From positions 1 to 64,000 of the forward strand of contig CBFHKO010000010.1 in assembly GCA_965656445.1 (NCBI GenBank): DNA of 64,000 bases, in the 5' to 3' direction. Made by a program: the position numbers and the translations under genes. The notes under the pieces were generated by a model. The model saw only the letters and a program-made list of their open reading frames with translations, ran no database searches and was not told the origin of the DNA. Source of the stretch: JAHEJA01 sp965656445 (lineage in GTDB: Bacteria; Pseudomonadota; Alphaproteobacteria; Rhodobacterales; Rhodobacteraceae). Positions 34,338-43,613 of this stretch are shown in pieces (position 1 is the first letter of the stretch; every line of letters begins with the position of its first letter).

Positions 34338-37133
34338 TTAATGTGCTTCAGCCCAATTCGCACCTTGGCCCGCATCCACGATTAAGGGCACGTCAAGCGC
34401 AATGATAGGGTGACAGGCTTGTTCCATAATGTCTTTTGCCCGCGCAATAAGACGATCAACATGATCGGCCTCAACTTCGAACAGCAATTCGTCATGGACC
34501 TGTAGGAGCATCGTCGCATTTATATCGGAAATCGCCTCAGGCATTTGGATCATAGCTCTGCGGATAATATCCGCGGCCGTGCCTTGGATCGGCGCGTTGA
34601 TGGCGGCGCGTTTTGCAAACCCCGCCTGTGGTCCTTTGGCATTTATCTCAGGTGTGTGGATAACGCGGCCAAACAAGGTTTCGACGCGATCGTTAGCTTT
34701 GGCAAAGGCAATGGTGTCGTCCATATATTCCTTAATACCAGGAAAACGTTCAAAATAGCGATCAATGAACCCTTGCGCCTCGGACCGCGGAATGCGCAAA
34801 TTGCGCGCCAATCCAAATCCAGAAATGCCGTAAATGACCCCAAAGTTAATGGCCTTGGCTTGGCGACGAATGTCTGACGTCATCTCATCAAGTGGTACAT
34901 CAAACATTTCAGAGGCCGTCATAGCGTGGATGTCATGGCCATCTCGGAACGCTTGTTTCAGGCTTTCGATACCAGCGACATGCGCCATAATTCGCAATTC
35001 AATTTGGCTATAATCCAAGCTCACCAAAACCTTGCCCTGCTCAGCAATAAAAGCTTCGCGAATGCGGCGACCATCCTCAGAGCGCACAGGAATGTTTTGC
35101 AAGTTTGGATCGGTTGAGGCCAAACGCCCCGTATTCGCCCCAGCGATTGAATACGACGTATGCACACGCCCCGTTTCAGGGTGAATATGTTCTTGCAAAG
35201 CATCCGTATAGGTCGATTTGAGCTTGCTCAACTGTCGCCAATCTAAAACACGTTTGGGCAAATCGTGAATCGTGGCAAGGTCTTCTAAGATGTCGGCCCC
35301 TGTGGAATAGGCGCCAGTCTTGCCCTTTTTGCCACCCTCATATCCCAGCTTGTCAAACATGATTTCACCAAGCTGCTTGGGGCTTCCGACGTTAAAGCTT
35401 TCGCCAGCCAGCTCATGAATATCCGCCTCTAGTCCCGCCATTTTCTGTGCAAAGGCGTTTGACATGCGGCTGAGCGTATCGCGATCCACTTTGATCCCAG
35501 CCATCTCCATTTTGGCTAAGACCGGCACAAGTGGACGCTCCAACCCTTCGTAGACACGGGTGACTTTGACCTTGTGCAACCGTGGTTTCAACAGCTGCCA
35601 TAGGCGCAGGGTGATGTCCGCGTCTTCTGCAGCGTATTTGGTGGCCTCATCAATCGGCACTTGATCAAAGGTGATGGCTGATTTTCCAGTCCCCAACAGG
35701 GATTTGATAGGGATCGGGACATGTGACAAGTATCGATCACTTAGTGCATCCATGCCATGACCATGCAACCCACCATGAAGCGCATAGGAGATCAGCATGG
35801 TGTCATCGATAGGATCGATGTCCACACCGTGGCGCGCAAAGATTTTGGCATCATATTTCATGTTTTGACCAATCTTAATGATCGCAGGATCCCGCAGAAT
35901 GGGTCGCAACATATCCAAGGCTTGTTCTAGCCCCAGCTGATTTTCCGCAAGGGCAGAGGTTCCAAAGAGATCATCACTTTGCCCATCTTTATGCTGGAGC
36001 GGGATGTAACAGGCCGTGCCCGCCTCGACACATAATGAAATCCCAACCAAATCAGCGCGCATTTCATTTAAGGATGTCGTTTCGGTATCAATCGCCACAT
36101 AACCGCACTCTTTGATCCGCGAAATCCATGCTTCTAATTGCTCGAGCGTGCGCAGGCATTCGTAGTCCTCTGGCGCAAAAGGAACCGCTTTTTGCTCAGG
36201 TTCAGCACCCTCTACCTGAGGTGCATCCTCAATCGTCGGCGCCTCTTGGCCAAATTGATCGGCAATCTTTTTGGTTAAGGTCCGAAATTCCATTTCCGCC
36301 AAGAACCCAAGCAAGACATCAGGTTCAGGATCTTTGACCTCGAGATCATCAAGCGTGAAATCAATCGGTGTATTGCAATCCAGCTGAACCAATTGTTTGG
36401 ACAGAAGGATTTGGTCCACATTGTTTTGCAATGTTTCCCGTCGCTTGGGTTGCTTGATTTCACCCGCGCGTTCGAGCAGCGTTTCAAGATCGCCATATTC
36501 GTTAATCAGCAAAGCCGCCGTTTTAACTCCAATCCCCGGCGCGCCTGGGACGTTATCAACGCTATCACCGGCAAGCGCCTGAATATCGACAACACGATCT
36601 GGGAACACACCGAATTTTTCAAAGACCCCATCCCGATCAATGCGTTTGTTTTTCATGGCATCGAACATTTCAACGCCATCACCAACCAGTTGCATCAAAT
36701 CCTTGTCCGAGCTGATGATCGTTACACGACCCCCAGCATCGCGCGCCTGACAGGCCAGAGTCGCGATAATATCATCCGCTTCATATCCCGCCATTTCTTC
36801 GCAGGCGATGTTAAAGGCCTCGGTCGCCCGACGTGTCAAAGGCATTTGCGGCCTCAGATCTTCGGGCATTGCATCGCGGTTTGCTTTGTACTGATCATAG
36901 AGATCGTTTCGGAACGTATGGCTTCCCTTGTCGAAAATAACGGCAACATGTGTCGGCGCGTCTGGACCCGTGTTGCCCTCAATATAGCGCTGAAGCATAT
37001 TGCAAAATCCGCTCACGGCCCCAATGGGCAATCCGTCTGATTTTCGCGTCAAAGGAGGCAAAGCATGATAGGCGCGGAAAATAAATGCTGACCCATCTAT
37101 CAAATGAAGGTGGTGTCCTTTGCCAAATGTCAT
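34338..37133 (-). CDS. polA: DNA polymerase I
   Basis: A 931-residue three-domain polymerase for gap filling and Okazaki-fragment maturation. The 5' nuclease domain is at residues 1-290 (LIDGSAFIFRAYHA; YEADDIIATL; GDSVDNVPGAPGIG). The 3'-5' exonuclease keeps its acids (VAIDTETTSL; GQNMKYD; YAAEDADI), so proofreading looks intact. Polymerase motifs are VSLDYSQIELRI, RRQAKAINFGVIYG and LLQVHDELLFEV. The start is 39 bases from the divergent secreted-protein gene. Confidence 0.98.
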   Translation of the reverse strand: MTFGKGHHLHLIDGSAFIFRAYHALPPLTRKSDGLPIGAVSGFCNMLQRYIEGNTGPDAPTHVAVIFDKGSHTFRNDLYDQYKANRDAMPEDLRPQMPLTRRATEAFNIACEEMAGYEADDIIATLACQARDAGGRVTIISSDKDLMQLVGDGVEMFDAMKNKRIDRDGVFEKFGVFPDRVVDIQALAGDSVDNVPGAPGIGVKTAALLINEYGDLETLLERAGEIKQPKRRETLQNNVDQILLSKQLVQLDCNTPIDFTLDDLEVKDPEPDVLLGFLAEMEFRTLTKKIADQFGQEAPTIEDAPQVEGAEPEQKAVPFAPEDYECLRTLEQLEAWISRIKECGYVAIDTETTSLNEMRADLVGISLCVEAGTACYIPLQHKDGQSDDLFGTSALAENQLGLEQALDMLRPILRDPAIIKIGQNMKYDAKIFARHGVDIDPIDDTMLISYALHGGLHGHGMDALSDRYLSHVPIPIKSLLGTGKSAITFDQVPIDEATKYAAEDADITLRLWQLLKPRLHKVKVTRVYEGLERPLVPVLAKMEMAGIKVDRDTLSRMSNAFAQKMAGLEADIHELAGESFNVGSPKQLGEIMFDKLGYEGGKKGKTGAYSTGADILEDLATIHDLPKRVLDWRQLSKLKSTYTDALQEHIHPETGRVHTSYSIAGANTGRLASTDPNLQNIPVRSEDGRRIREAFIAEQGKVLVSLDYSQIELRIMAHVAGIESLKQAFRDGHDIHAMTASEMFDVPLDEMTSDIRRQAKAINFGVIYGISGFGLARNLRIPRSEAQGFIDRYFERFPGIKEYMDDTIAFAKANDRVETLFGRVIHTPEINAKGPQAGFAKRAAINAPIQGTAADIIRRAMIQMPEAISDINATMLLQVHDELLFEVEADHVDRLIARAKDIMEQACHPIIALDVPLIVDAGQGANWAEAH

Positions 37134-37172
37134 AATATTGTCCCATTGAAACTTCAGTTATTCGAGAATTAC

Positions 37173-37628
37173 ATGACCAAATTGAAATTGACCATCGCTT
37201 TCCTAATTTTACCTGCAACACAGTCTTTTGCAGAAGCGTCCTATTGCACAAACCCTGCTGATAATTGCAATAAACTCGTCGCCTGTATCGAAGCGACTGG
37301 GGAATATTTCACAGGTGGCGCAAGCAACGGTGACGAGGGCACCATTTATATGGAATCATCCTCTGGTGCGATTTGCCAAGGCACATGGTGGCGCACAATG
37401 TTCGGGATGGGACAAAGCGACGTAAGTTGCGATGACGGGCGCAGTGGTCAAGCTTTGTTCAGCTGGTTTGAACAGGACACAGGCACTGTCGTTGGAAATG
37501 GCAAATTCAACAATGGGGAATTGATCCGTTTTTGGACGGGAACCAACCTGAACGGCTATTTCGAAGTGCACGGAGAAAGGGAACGTGAGCGGATGAAATG
37601 TTCAGCCGCTGTTATGTTGTTGGGATAG
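37173..37628 (+). CDS. Secreted cysteine-containing protein of unknown function
   Basis: A 151-residue protein with a signal peptide (MTKLKLTIAFLILPATQSFA, cut near 20). The mature part has six cysteines, among them YCTNPADNCNKLVACIEATG, and a glycine-rich predicted beta sheet. It ends with a short hydrophobic stretch. The ATG at 37173 is chosen because it gives a clean signal peptide; the open frame from 37104 overlaps polA. No family is recognised. Confidence 0.65.
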   Translation: MTKLKLTIAFLILPATQSFAEASYCTNPADNCNKLVACIEATGEYFTGGASNGDEGTIYMESSSGAICQGTWWRTMFGMGQSDVSCDDGRSGQALFSWFEQDTGTVVGNGKFNNGELIRFWTGTNLNGYFEVHGERERERMKCSAAVMLLG

Positions 37629-37636
37629 CGTTCGGC

Positions 37637-37816
37637 TTAAACTTTGCCTTCAAAATCCTTGTGGATCATTTTGCAGTCGCAATAAGAGCACTCAACCCAT
37701 CCTTGGGTTTCAGGAATTTGCAACCAAACACGAGGATGACCAAGGGCACCTTCGCCCCCGTCACAGGCAATGCGATAGGCGTCAACAATTTTCGTTTCAG
37801 GCGCTGTCGTAGACAT
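37637..37816 (-). CDS. Zinc-finger (zf-CHCC) protein
   Basis: A 59-residue protein. Cys18, His27 (in GHPRV), Cys43 and Cys46 form the CHCC zinc site of a family tied in mitochondria to NADH dehydrogenase (NDUFS6-like) and found alone in alphaproteobacteria. AAGGA precedes the ATG at 37816. It was found by translating the minus strand; the reverse frame there is a shadow. It is convergent with the secreted protein, nine bases apart. Confidence 0.88.
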   Translation of the reverse strand: MSTTAPETKIVDAYRIACDGGEGALGHPRVWLQIPETQGWVECSYCDCKMIHKDFEGKV

Positions 37817-37891
37817 AGGACCGTTTCCTTTTGCAATGTTCTGCTTTATTCCGCTTTATGAGCGATATGCCACCAAGGAGCAAGTCTTGCA

Positions 37892-38824
37892 ATGACCGAG
37901 AATGCAATAGAAATTCAAGGCCTCACAAAAACCTATGGCTCGGATAAGGGGTCGCCTGCTAAATCCGCTTTGACTGGCATCGACCTAAACATCCCAAGAG
38001 GCTCTATTTTCGGCCTTCTCGGTCCGAACGGGGCGGGTAAATCGACGCTGATCAATATTCTCGCAGGTCTCGTTATCAAAACCCAAGGTTCGGTTCGCAT
38101 TTGGGGATTTGATCAAGACGAAAACCCCAGACAGTCACGGGCCGCCATTGGCGTTATGCCTCAGGAATTGAACTTGGACCCCTTCTTTTCGCCCCGCGGT
38201 GCATTAGAAGTTCAAGCTGGCCTCTACGGTGTTCCTAAATCTCAGCGGCGAAGTGACGAAATTCTTGAGCTTGTTGGCCTAACGGACAAAGCCCACGCCT
38301 ATGCCCGAACACTCTCAGGAGGCATGCGTCGTCGGCTGTTGCTTGCCAAAGCATTGGTTCACAGCCCCAATATTCTTGTCCTTGATGAACCAACAGCGGG
38401 TGTTGATATCGAATTGCGTCAAATGCTGTGGCGCAATGTGAGACGCTTGAACGAAGAGCTGGGAATGACAATTATCCTCACGACACATTACCTCGAAGAA
38501 GCCGAGGAAATGTGCGATGAAATTGCCATCATCAACAAGGGCACACTTGTTACTCAGGACAAAACCAGTAGCCTTCTTGCACAAGTCGATGGTAAATCAA
38601 TGGTTATCCAACCTCAGTCCCCGATCGAGCACGCCCCACAACACGCTCAAATAACGTCTACCTTGAGAAAAGATGGCGCTCTTGTTCTGACGTATAACAT
38701 GTCCGAAATTTCAGCCGATGACGTGCTCAGCTTTGTCCGTGACAATGGCATTTCGATCATGGATGTCAGAACTGAGCAAGCCGACTTAGAAGAGGTCTTC
38801 TTGTCTTTGACAAAAGCCAAGTAA
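37892..38824 (+). CDS. ABC transporter ATP-binding protein
   Basis: A 310-residue exporter-type ATPase. Walker A GLLGPNGAGKST, signature LSGGMRRRLLLAKAL, Walker B ILVLDEPTAGVD and the switch histidine TTHYLEEAE are intact. A C-terminal extension of about 85 residues is like those of drug/polysaccharide ABC-2 ATPases. AAGGAG is 11 bases upstream of the ATG, a little far. No permease gene follows; the next gene is the convergent HIT gene. Substrate unknown. Confidence 0.93.
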   Translation: MTENAIEIQGLTKTYGSDKGSPAKSALTGIDLNIPRGSIFGLLGPNGAGKSTLINILAGLVIKTQGSVRIWGFDQDENPRQSRAAIGVMPQELNLDPFFSPRGALEVQAGLYGVPKSQRRSDEILELVGLTDKAHAYARTLSGGMRRRLLLAKALVHSPNILVLDEPTAGVDIELRQMLWRNVRRLNEELGMTIILTTHYLEEAEEMCDEIAIINKGTLVTQDKTSSLLAQVDGKSMVIQPQSPIEHAPQHAQITSTLRKDGALVLTYNMSEISADDVLSFVRDNGISIMDVRTEQADLEEVFLSLTKAK

Positions 38825-38857
38825 TTTCATCTTTGCTAAAATACTCTCGCCGAAGGC
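38825..38857 (-). repeat. Dispersed intergenic element, copy A
   Basis: Between two convergent genes. On the minus strand it reads GCCTTCGGCG then GAGTATTTT then CAAAGATGAA. The hairpin GCC-TTC-GGC followed by a T-rich stretch resembles a terminator. Copy B is at 44322-44358. Confidence 0.75.
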
Positions 38858-38867
38858 GTCAGACATC

Positions 38868-39248
38868 TCATGCTTTCGATGCGATCCGACCTAAGACGCG
38901 GCCTCCTAGCACATGCACGTGCAAATGTGGGACTTCTTGAACGCCCGCTTCGCCTGCATTGGAGACTGTTCTAAATCCCATTCCGCCAGTGCTTGGCTGC
39001 ACACCAGTAATTTTGCACACTTCACCGATGGCGCGTGTAAAATCGACAATTTCGGCGTCGGATGCGTCTTGGGCAAAATGGTCATAGGTGACATAGGCGC
39101 CCTTTGGGATGACCAGCACATGCACAGGGGCGCTCGGCTGAATGTCCTCAAACGCCAAACTATGTTCTGTTTCTAAAACCGTCTTGTTTGGAATTTCGCC
39201 GCGTAGAATTTTCGCAAACACATTTTCAGGATCGTAATGATAGCTCAT
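38868..39248 (-). CDS. HIT-family nucleotide hydrolase
   Basis: A 126-residue HinT-type protein. FAKILRGEIPNKTVLE opens it, and the catalytic triad is in VPHLHVHVLGGR (HxHxH). The family cleaves adenosine phosphoramidates and AMP-lysine. It starts nine bases from the stop of the glycosyltransferase gene, so the two may share a transcript by chance of packing. Confidence 0.95.
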   Translation of the reverse strand: MSYHYDPENVFAKILRGEIPNKTVLETEHSLAFEDIQPSAPVHVLVIPKGAYVTYDHFAQDASDAEIVDFTRAIGEVCKITGVQPSTGGMGFRTVSNAGEAGVQEVPHLHVHVLGGRVLGRIASKA

Positions 39249-39257
39249 AGGGCACCT

Positions 39258-40835
39258 TTAGTCAGAGAATAGCCAGTCCTGTTCGACAATAGCCTCGGCA
39301 TCGCCAGGTTCAAGATCAGCAAATCCAGCAAGTTGTTCGATGTTCTTTATACGAGGACCATTTTGAACAATACGATAGTGATTGTCATATTCACGGTCAC
39401 GTAATTGATCCGTTTCAAATCGCAGATCATTGCGGACACTCGGCAAGAGACGCACGATCGTCTCAAAAGGCGTATGATCCGCAATAAGTCCGACCCTCTT
39501 GGCGTGTCCCATCAGATATTCGTCATCAAAGGCACATTCTATTTCCAAGATCCGTGTCTTTGAACGGTCTGAACAAAAATCATCCATCAAAGGTAGGTTC
39601 GCCGGATCGACGCAAATGACCATGCGTTGCGTGTTATAGTATTCAAACAACATTTTCATCAAGGCGCGTCGGTGACGTGCCTTTTTGTTTTGACTAGAGA
39701 GAATTCCCCCAAGATCAGGAAGATCAGCCGCGTCTTCGTTGAAGATATATTCGAGCACAGGGAAGTCAAAATGCGGGCGCAATTGATCAAGGAACCGCTT
39801 GGCAACGTGCCATTTTTTGCAAACAACGATTAAGAGCTCTCGCTCACGACCAATCGAGCTCTCATTTTCCCAAAACCTTGGCGTAAATCGACGGCCAATT
39901 CGACCTTTTTGCGTTAAAAATTTATATAGACTTCGACCTTCGTTAGAGATCGCAAAATCCTGTCGCCCGCTCGCATAGAGCCGGCCTAACCTCTCTTTTA
40001 GAACAGAAGCGCCGGGGCTAATTTTGCGGGCAAAAAGATGTTCTTGTGCGAGCAGCAAATCATAGTGGTCGTTATAAAACGTCGCCGGCATGCCATAATC
40101 AGAAAACATTAAAAACGTCAGTGTGCGAGATTGGATTTCCGTTCCAGGGATCAGATGGCGCACCATTGTCTGAAAAAATGTTTCATCTGGAATCCAAGTG
40201 GTTTTGAAAAACCGCATCACGTCTTTGCGTTTGGAAATGAAATCAAAGATGGCTTCAATCGTTCGACGACGTAAGCACCACCATTGCGATCCAATTTGGA
40301 TTTGCAGGTCTTCGGGAATGTTTCGTGTTATTTTGAATTTTCGCTGCAATTCAAAGGATTTGTAAAACCACCATTTCTGGGTCCGTTCATTGAACACATG
40401 TCGATAGATCAGGCGCTCTTCTTTGAAGCCCGTTTTAATCCAATCGCTCTCAAAGAAGTCAAAACTTTCTACATAGTCGACATCGTCTCGATCCAAGACG
40501 TCATAGGCATATTCAGCAGACTTGATCGCCATACAATCGCCAGACACCATGTAGAAATGTGTCGCTTTGGGAAAGCTATGTAATGCGGCTTCAACGGCAT
40601 GGAGCGTGGCCTGCACGAGAGACCATTCACCCCAACCACATTTAATCCGCTTTTTCGCGAACGTAACATTTGGGTTGTCTTTCACACCCTCAACAATTTC
40701 TTGGTAAGCTTCCTGTGGGGCACGCGCATCGAAATGAATAGCGATGTAATCGCCAACGGCTGTTAGCTGATTTGCTTGCTGAATTATTGCTTTTGGATCT
40801 TTGTGACACAAAAGAATAAATGCGATTTTTGCCAT
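39258..40835 (-). CDS. Core-2/I-branching-type glycosyltransferase
   Basis: A 525-residue protein. The first 270 residues match the Branch (GT14) family of beta-1,6-N-acetylglucosaminyltransferases: IAFILLCHKDP, YIAIHFDARAP, RIKCGWGEWSLVQATLHAVE, and HFYMVSGDC. The C-terminal 230 residues (from about 300) form a second domain known in roseobacters without a function. No membrane helix is seen. It is divergent from a sulfotransferase gene; both may act on a surface polysaccharide. Confidence 0.87.
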   Translation of the reverse strand: MAKIAFILLCHKDPKAIIQQANQLTAVGDYIAIHFDARAPQEAYQEIVEGVKDNPNVTFAKKRIKCGWGEWSLVQATLHAVEAALHSFPKATHFYMVSGDCMAIKSAEYAYDVLDRDDVDYVESFDFFESDWIKTGFKEERLIYRHVFNERTQKWWFYKSFELQRKFKITRNIPEDLQIQIGSQWWCLRRRTIEAIFDFISKRKDVMRFFKTTWIPDETFFQTMVRHLIPGTEIQSRTLTFLMFSDYGMPATFYNDHYDLLLAQEHLFARKISPGASVLKERLGRLYASGRQDFAISNEGRSLYKFLTQKGRIGRRFTPRFWENESSIGRERELLIVVCKKWHVAKRFLDQLRPHFDFPVLEYIFNEDAADLPDLGGILSSQNKKARHRRALMKMLFEYYNTQRMVICVDPANLPLMDDFCSDRSKTRILEIECAFDDEYLMGHAKRVGLIADHTPFETIVRLLPSVRNDLRFETDQLRDREYDNHYRIVQNGPRIKNIEQLAGFADLEPGDAEAIVEQDWLFSD

Positions 40836-40981
40836 TCAAGTCGTCCTGGTTTGCGAAAAGGCGTTATTTTTGCACCTTTTTGCGCCAATTTCACCTTAGT
40901 TGTCACTATATTCCCTTTTTGGGCTCAACTTTCCATAGTAGAGACATAAAAAAGTAGAGATACAAACAAGAAGGTAACAGT

Positions 40982-41800
40982 ATGGGTTTTCCAGGTACTT
41001 GGATGACAGAGTCCGAAAGCGTTGTGTACCGCGTCGTTCCAAAATGCGCCTGCTCCACAATCGGACAGATTATGTTTTACTCCGATCACGGAGAATTCTT
41101 TGATGGGGACATCCACGACTCCAAGGATCGTCTGCATAAATGGGCACAAGATTACAGCCAGCCCAAGATCAAAGAAAACGTAACACAAAACAAATCCTAT
41201 GCCTTTACCTGTGTACGCAACCCATACACGCGTGTTTTGTCGTCCTTCTTTGACAAAATTTGCGGAATCCAGCGGAATAACCGTCGCTATCGCGGAAATT
41301 TGGTTCCCCTTCTCATTCAAAAATACGGCATCGAAGTCGGCGGCGATGACGGAAAACAGGAGTTCGACCAAATCAAATCCTTCCGTCGTTTTCTGTTGTT
41401 TGCTCGTGATACCATCAAATACCGCAAACCGATGGACCCAGATATTCACTGGTCCGCAATGTCGGGTCACGTCTCAACTTTCATCGTAAATGGCGGCCGC
41501 TATAACAAGATTTTTTGGACAGAACAGTTCAACGATGGCATGCAGCAAGTGCTAGACAACATCGACACCAACCACACAGTCGATCTCGCCACGATCCCAC
41601 GCTTTAACGAAAGCGAAGGTCACGGGCCAAAACGAGCGCACCCTGTAGAAGACTACTTTGACGATCTTTCGATGCATTTGGTGCGTGAAATCTACAAAAA
41701 GGATTTTGATCTGTTCAAATATGATTTTGACGATCCATCCAACAAAATGCCAATTGGCGAAATTGATTTGGATGAGGTCCACGCAAAACTTGGTGATTAA
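40982..41800 (+). CDS. Sulfotransferase family 2 protein
   Basis: A 272-residue carbohydrate-type sulfotransferase using PAPS. The 5'-phosphosulfate loop is VPKCACSTIGQIMF (about 18-31) and the 3'-phosphate site is VRNPYTRVLSSFFDK (about 80-94). These are the marks of the family that includes heparan and chondroitin sulfotransferases. AAGG stands before the ATG. A strong terminator follows. It faces the glycosyltransferase gene across 146 bases. Confidence 0.9.
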   Translation: MGFPGTWMTESESVVYRVVPKCACSTIGQIMFYSDHGEFFDGDIHDSKDRLHKWAQDYSQPKIKENVTQNKSYAFTCVRNPYTRVLSSFFDKICGIQRNNRRYRGNLVPLLIQKYGIEVGGDDGKQEFDQIKSFRRFLLFARDTIKYRKPMDPDIHWSAMSGHVSTFIVNGGRYNKIFWTEQFNDGMQQVLDNIDTNHTVDLATIPRFNESEGHGPKRAHPVEDYFDDLSMHLVREIYKKDFDLFKYDFDDPSNKMPIGEIDLDEVHAKLGD

Positions 41801-41828
41801 AAAAGGGCGCTTAAAGCGCCTTTTTTTA
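41799..41828. terminator. Bidirectional terminator after sulfotransferase
   Basis: GGCGC-TTAAA-GCGCC (41806-41820) flanked by As on the left and seven Ts on the right. It serves the sulfotransferase on the plus strand and the adenosine kinase on the minus strand. Confidence 0.85.
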
Positions 41829-42815
41829 TACCAATGACGCGGCTTTGAATAAGCTCATCACGTCTTTTTCAGGTCGCGCACCCATGTGAGAGATCACTTC
41901 ACCTGCCGCGATACATCCCATTTTGGCACTGGTTTCGATATCACGACCCGAGGCTATTCCATATAGAAACCCTGCTGCAAATTGATCCCCTGCGCCTGTT
42001 GCGTCAACTGGAACGACGGCGTCCACTGGGACGTCAACGCGGATGCCTTCTGACACGACGCTCACACCATCTGACGATCTAGTGCAGACGACTAGTGGAC
42101 AGATCGCTGCAGTTTTCGACAAGGCTTCATCTAGGTCATCAGTTTCGAACAAAGACTTAATTTCATCTTCATTTCCGATGACATAATCCAGTTCATTCTC
42201 AATCAGAGCCAAGAAATCGGACCGGTGACGTTCAACACAGAAGGGATCGGAAATCGCAATGCCCGATTTCCCACCCGCCGCACGACAGGACCGTGATAAA
42301 CGCACAAAGGCCTCTTTGCCCTTGTCCTTGTCGAATAAATAACCCTCTAAAAAGACAATCTCTGCGTTTTGAGCAACCTCTTCAGACACATCCTCAGGAC
42401 CGAGTTCCGCAGAAATACCCAGATAAGTATTCATAGACCGTTCCCCATCTGGCGACACAAAAATCATAGATCGCGACGTTGGTAATTCACCGCCAACAAC
42501 AGGCGGGTTCAAGAACTCTGTCCCACCAGCTTTCATTGTATCCGCATAAAAATGCCCCAAGGCATCGTCATTCACACGCCCAACAAATCCAGTGCGTAAA
42601 CCAAGTGCCCCAATCCCAGCAACCGTATTTGCAACAGATCCACCTGCAGCTTGGGTTCTATCCCCCATTGAGCCATAGAGCAATTCTGCGCGATCCTTCT
42701 CGATCAACTGCATGATGCCTTTTTGAATGCCCATATGATCTAGAAACGTATCATCGCTTTGGGTTAGGACATCTACAATAGCATTGCCTATGCCAACAAC
42801 TTGGTAAGTTTTCAT
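41826..42815 (-). CDS. PfkB-family adenosine kinase
   Basis: A 329-residue ribokinase-family sugar/nucleoside kinase. The first signature is AAGGSVANTVAGIGALG (about 57-73) and the second DATGAGDQFAAGFLYG (about 276-291) with the catalytic aspartate. Homologues in Rhodobacterales are called adenosine kinases. The ATG at 42815 overlaps the nth stop as ATGA and begins KTYQVVGIGNAIVDVL; an in-frame start at 42839 adds eight residues. Confidence 0.92.
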   Translation of the reverse strand: MKTYQVVGIGNAIVDVLTQSDDTFLDHMGIQKGIMQLIEKDRAELLYGSMGDRTQAAGGSVANTVAGIGALGLRTGFVGRVNDDALGHFYADTMKAGGTEFLNPPVVGGELPTSRSMIFVSPDGERSMNTYLGISAELGPEDVSEEVAQNAEIVFLEGYLFDKDKGKEAFVRLSRSCRAAGGKSGIAISDPFCVERHRSDFLALIENELDYVIGNEDEIKSLFETDDLDEALSKTAAICPLVVCTRSSDGVSVVSEGIRVDVPVDAVVPVDATGAGDQFAAGFLYGIASGRDIETSAKMGCIAAGEVISHMGARPEKDVMSLFKAASLV

Positions 42816-43456
42816 AAGTTCTTTTCCTCGTATGCACATAAATCACGGATCAAACATGTTCCGCATTGGGGTTTGCGCGCCTTGCAATGGTAGCGCCCAT
42901 GTAAAATGAGCCAATGATGCGCATGCAGCTGAAAATCAGCTGGAACATGATCTTCGACGGCGCGTTCAACAGCATCCACATCTTTTCCAGGCGCGATACC
43001 AGAGCGGTTTCCCACGCGAAAGATATGCGTATCAACGGCCTGTGCGGGTTGTTTCCACCACATGTTCAATACGACATTGGCCGTCTTTCGCCCAACACCC
43101 GGTAGGGATTGCAAGGCCGCGCGCGAATTGGGGACAATGCCATTATAGTCTTCAACCAAAATTTTGCTCAGCTTGATGACGTTCTTGGCTTTGTTCCGAT
43201 AGAGCCCGATGGTTTTGATGTGGTCTATCAATCCCTCTTCACCCAAATCGAGCATTTTTTGCGGTGTGTCTGCTACTTTGAATAACTCTTTTGTCGCTTT
43301 GTTGACACCTGCATCGGTCGCCTGTGCGCTTAAGGCGACAGCCACAACGAGGGTGTACACATTCACATGATCCAGCTCGCCTTTTGGCTCCGCTTCTGCG
43401 GCCTGAAACCGCGAAAAAATTTCACGAAGTGTATGATAATCAAGTTGCTTAGCCAT
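42812..43456 (-). CDS. nth: Endonuclease III
   Basis: A 214-residue DNA glycosylase/AP lyase for oxidised pyrimidines. The HhH motif LPGVGRKTANVVLN holds the catalytic lysine, VDTHIFRVGNR the aspartate. The 4Fe-4S loop is C-x6-C-x2-C-x5-C in CKARKPQCGTCLIRDLC. Translationally coupled to the kinase gene. Confidence 0.97.
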   Translation of the reverse strand: MAKQLDYHTLREIFSRFQAAEAEPKGELDHVNVYTLVVAVALSAQATDAGVNKATKELFKVADTPQKMLDLGEEGLIDHIKTIGLYRNKAKNVIKLSKILVEDYNGIVPNSRAALQSLPGVGRKTANVVLNMWWKQPAQAVDTHIFRVGNRSGIAPGKDVDAVERAVEDHVPADFQLHAHHWLILHGRYHCKARKPQCGTCLIRDLCAYEEKNL

Positions 43457-43613
43457 ACGTCCCTATGCCCTTTTTCGCACCAGTGTGCAACAAAGTTAGC
43501 ATGCCTCACACAGCAGGCAAACAAGCAGCATTCTGCCAATAACATTTCTGTGAGAGTACACCCCCTAAAAACGCGTTATAGTAGTGCAAGTTAATCAAAT
43601 TAGAGGGTCTTTC

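Noticed and set aside
36393..37040. 215-codon open frame on the plus strand
   Set aside because: Antisense to the 5' nuclease domain of polA, which is intact.
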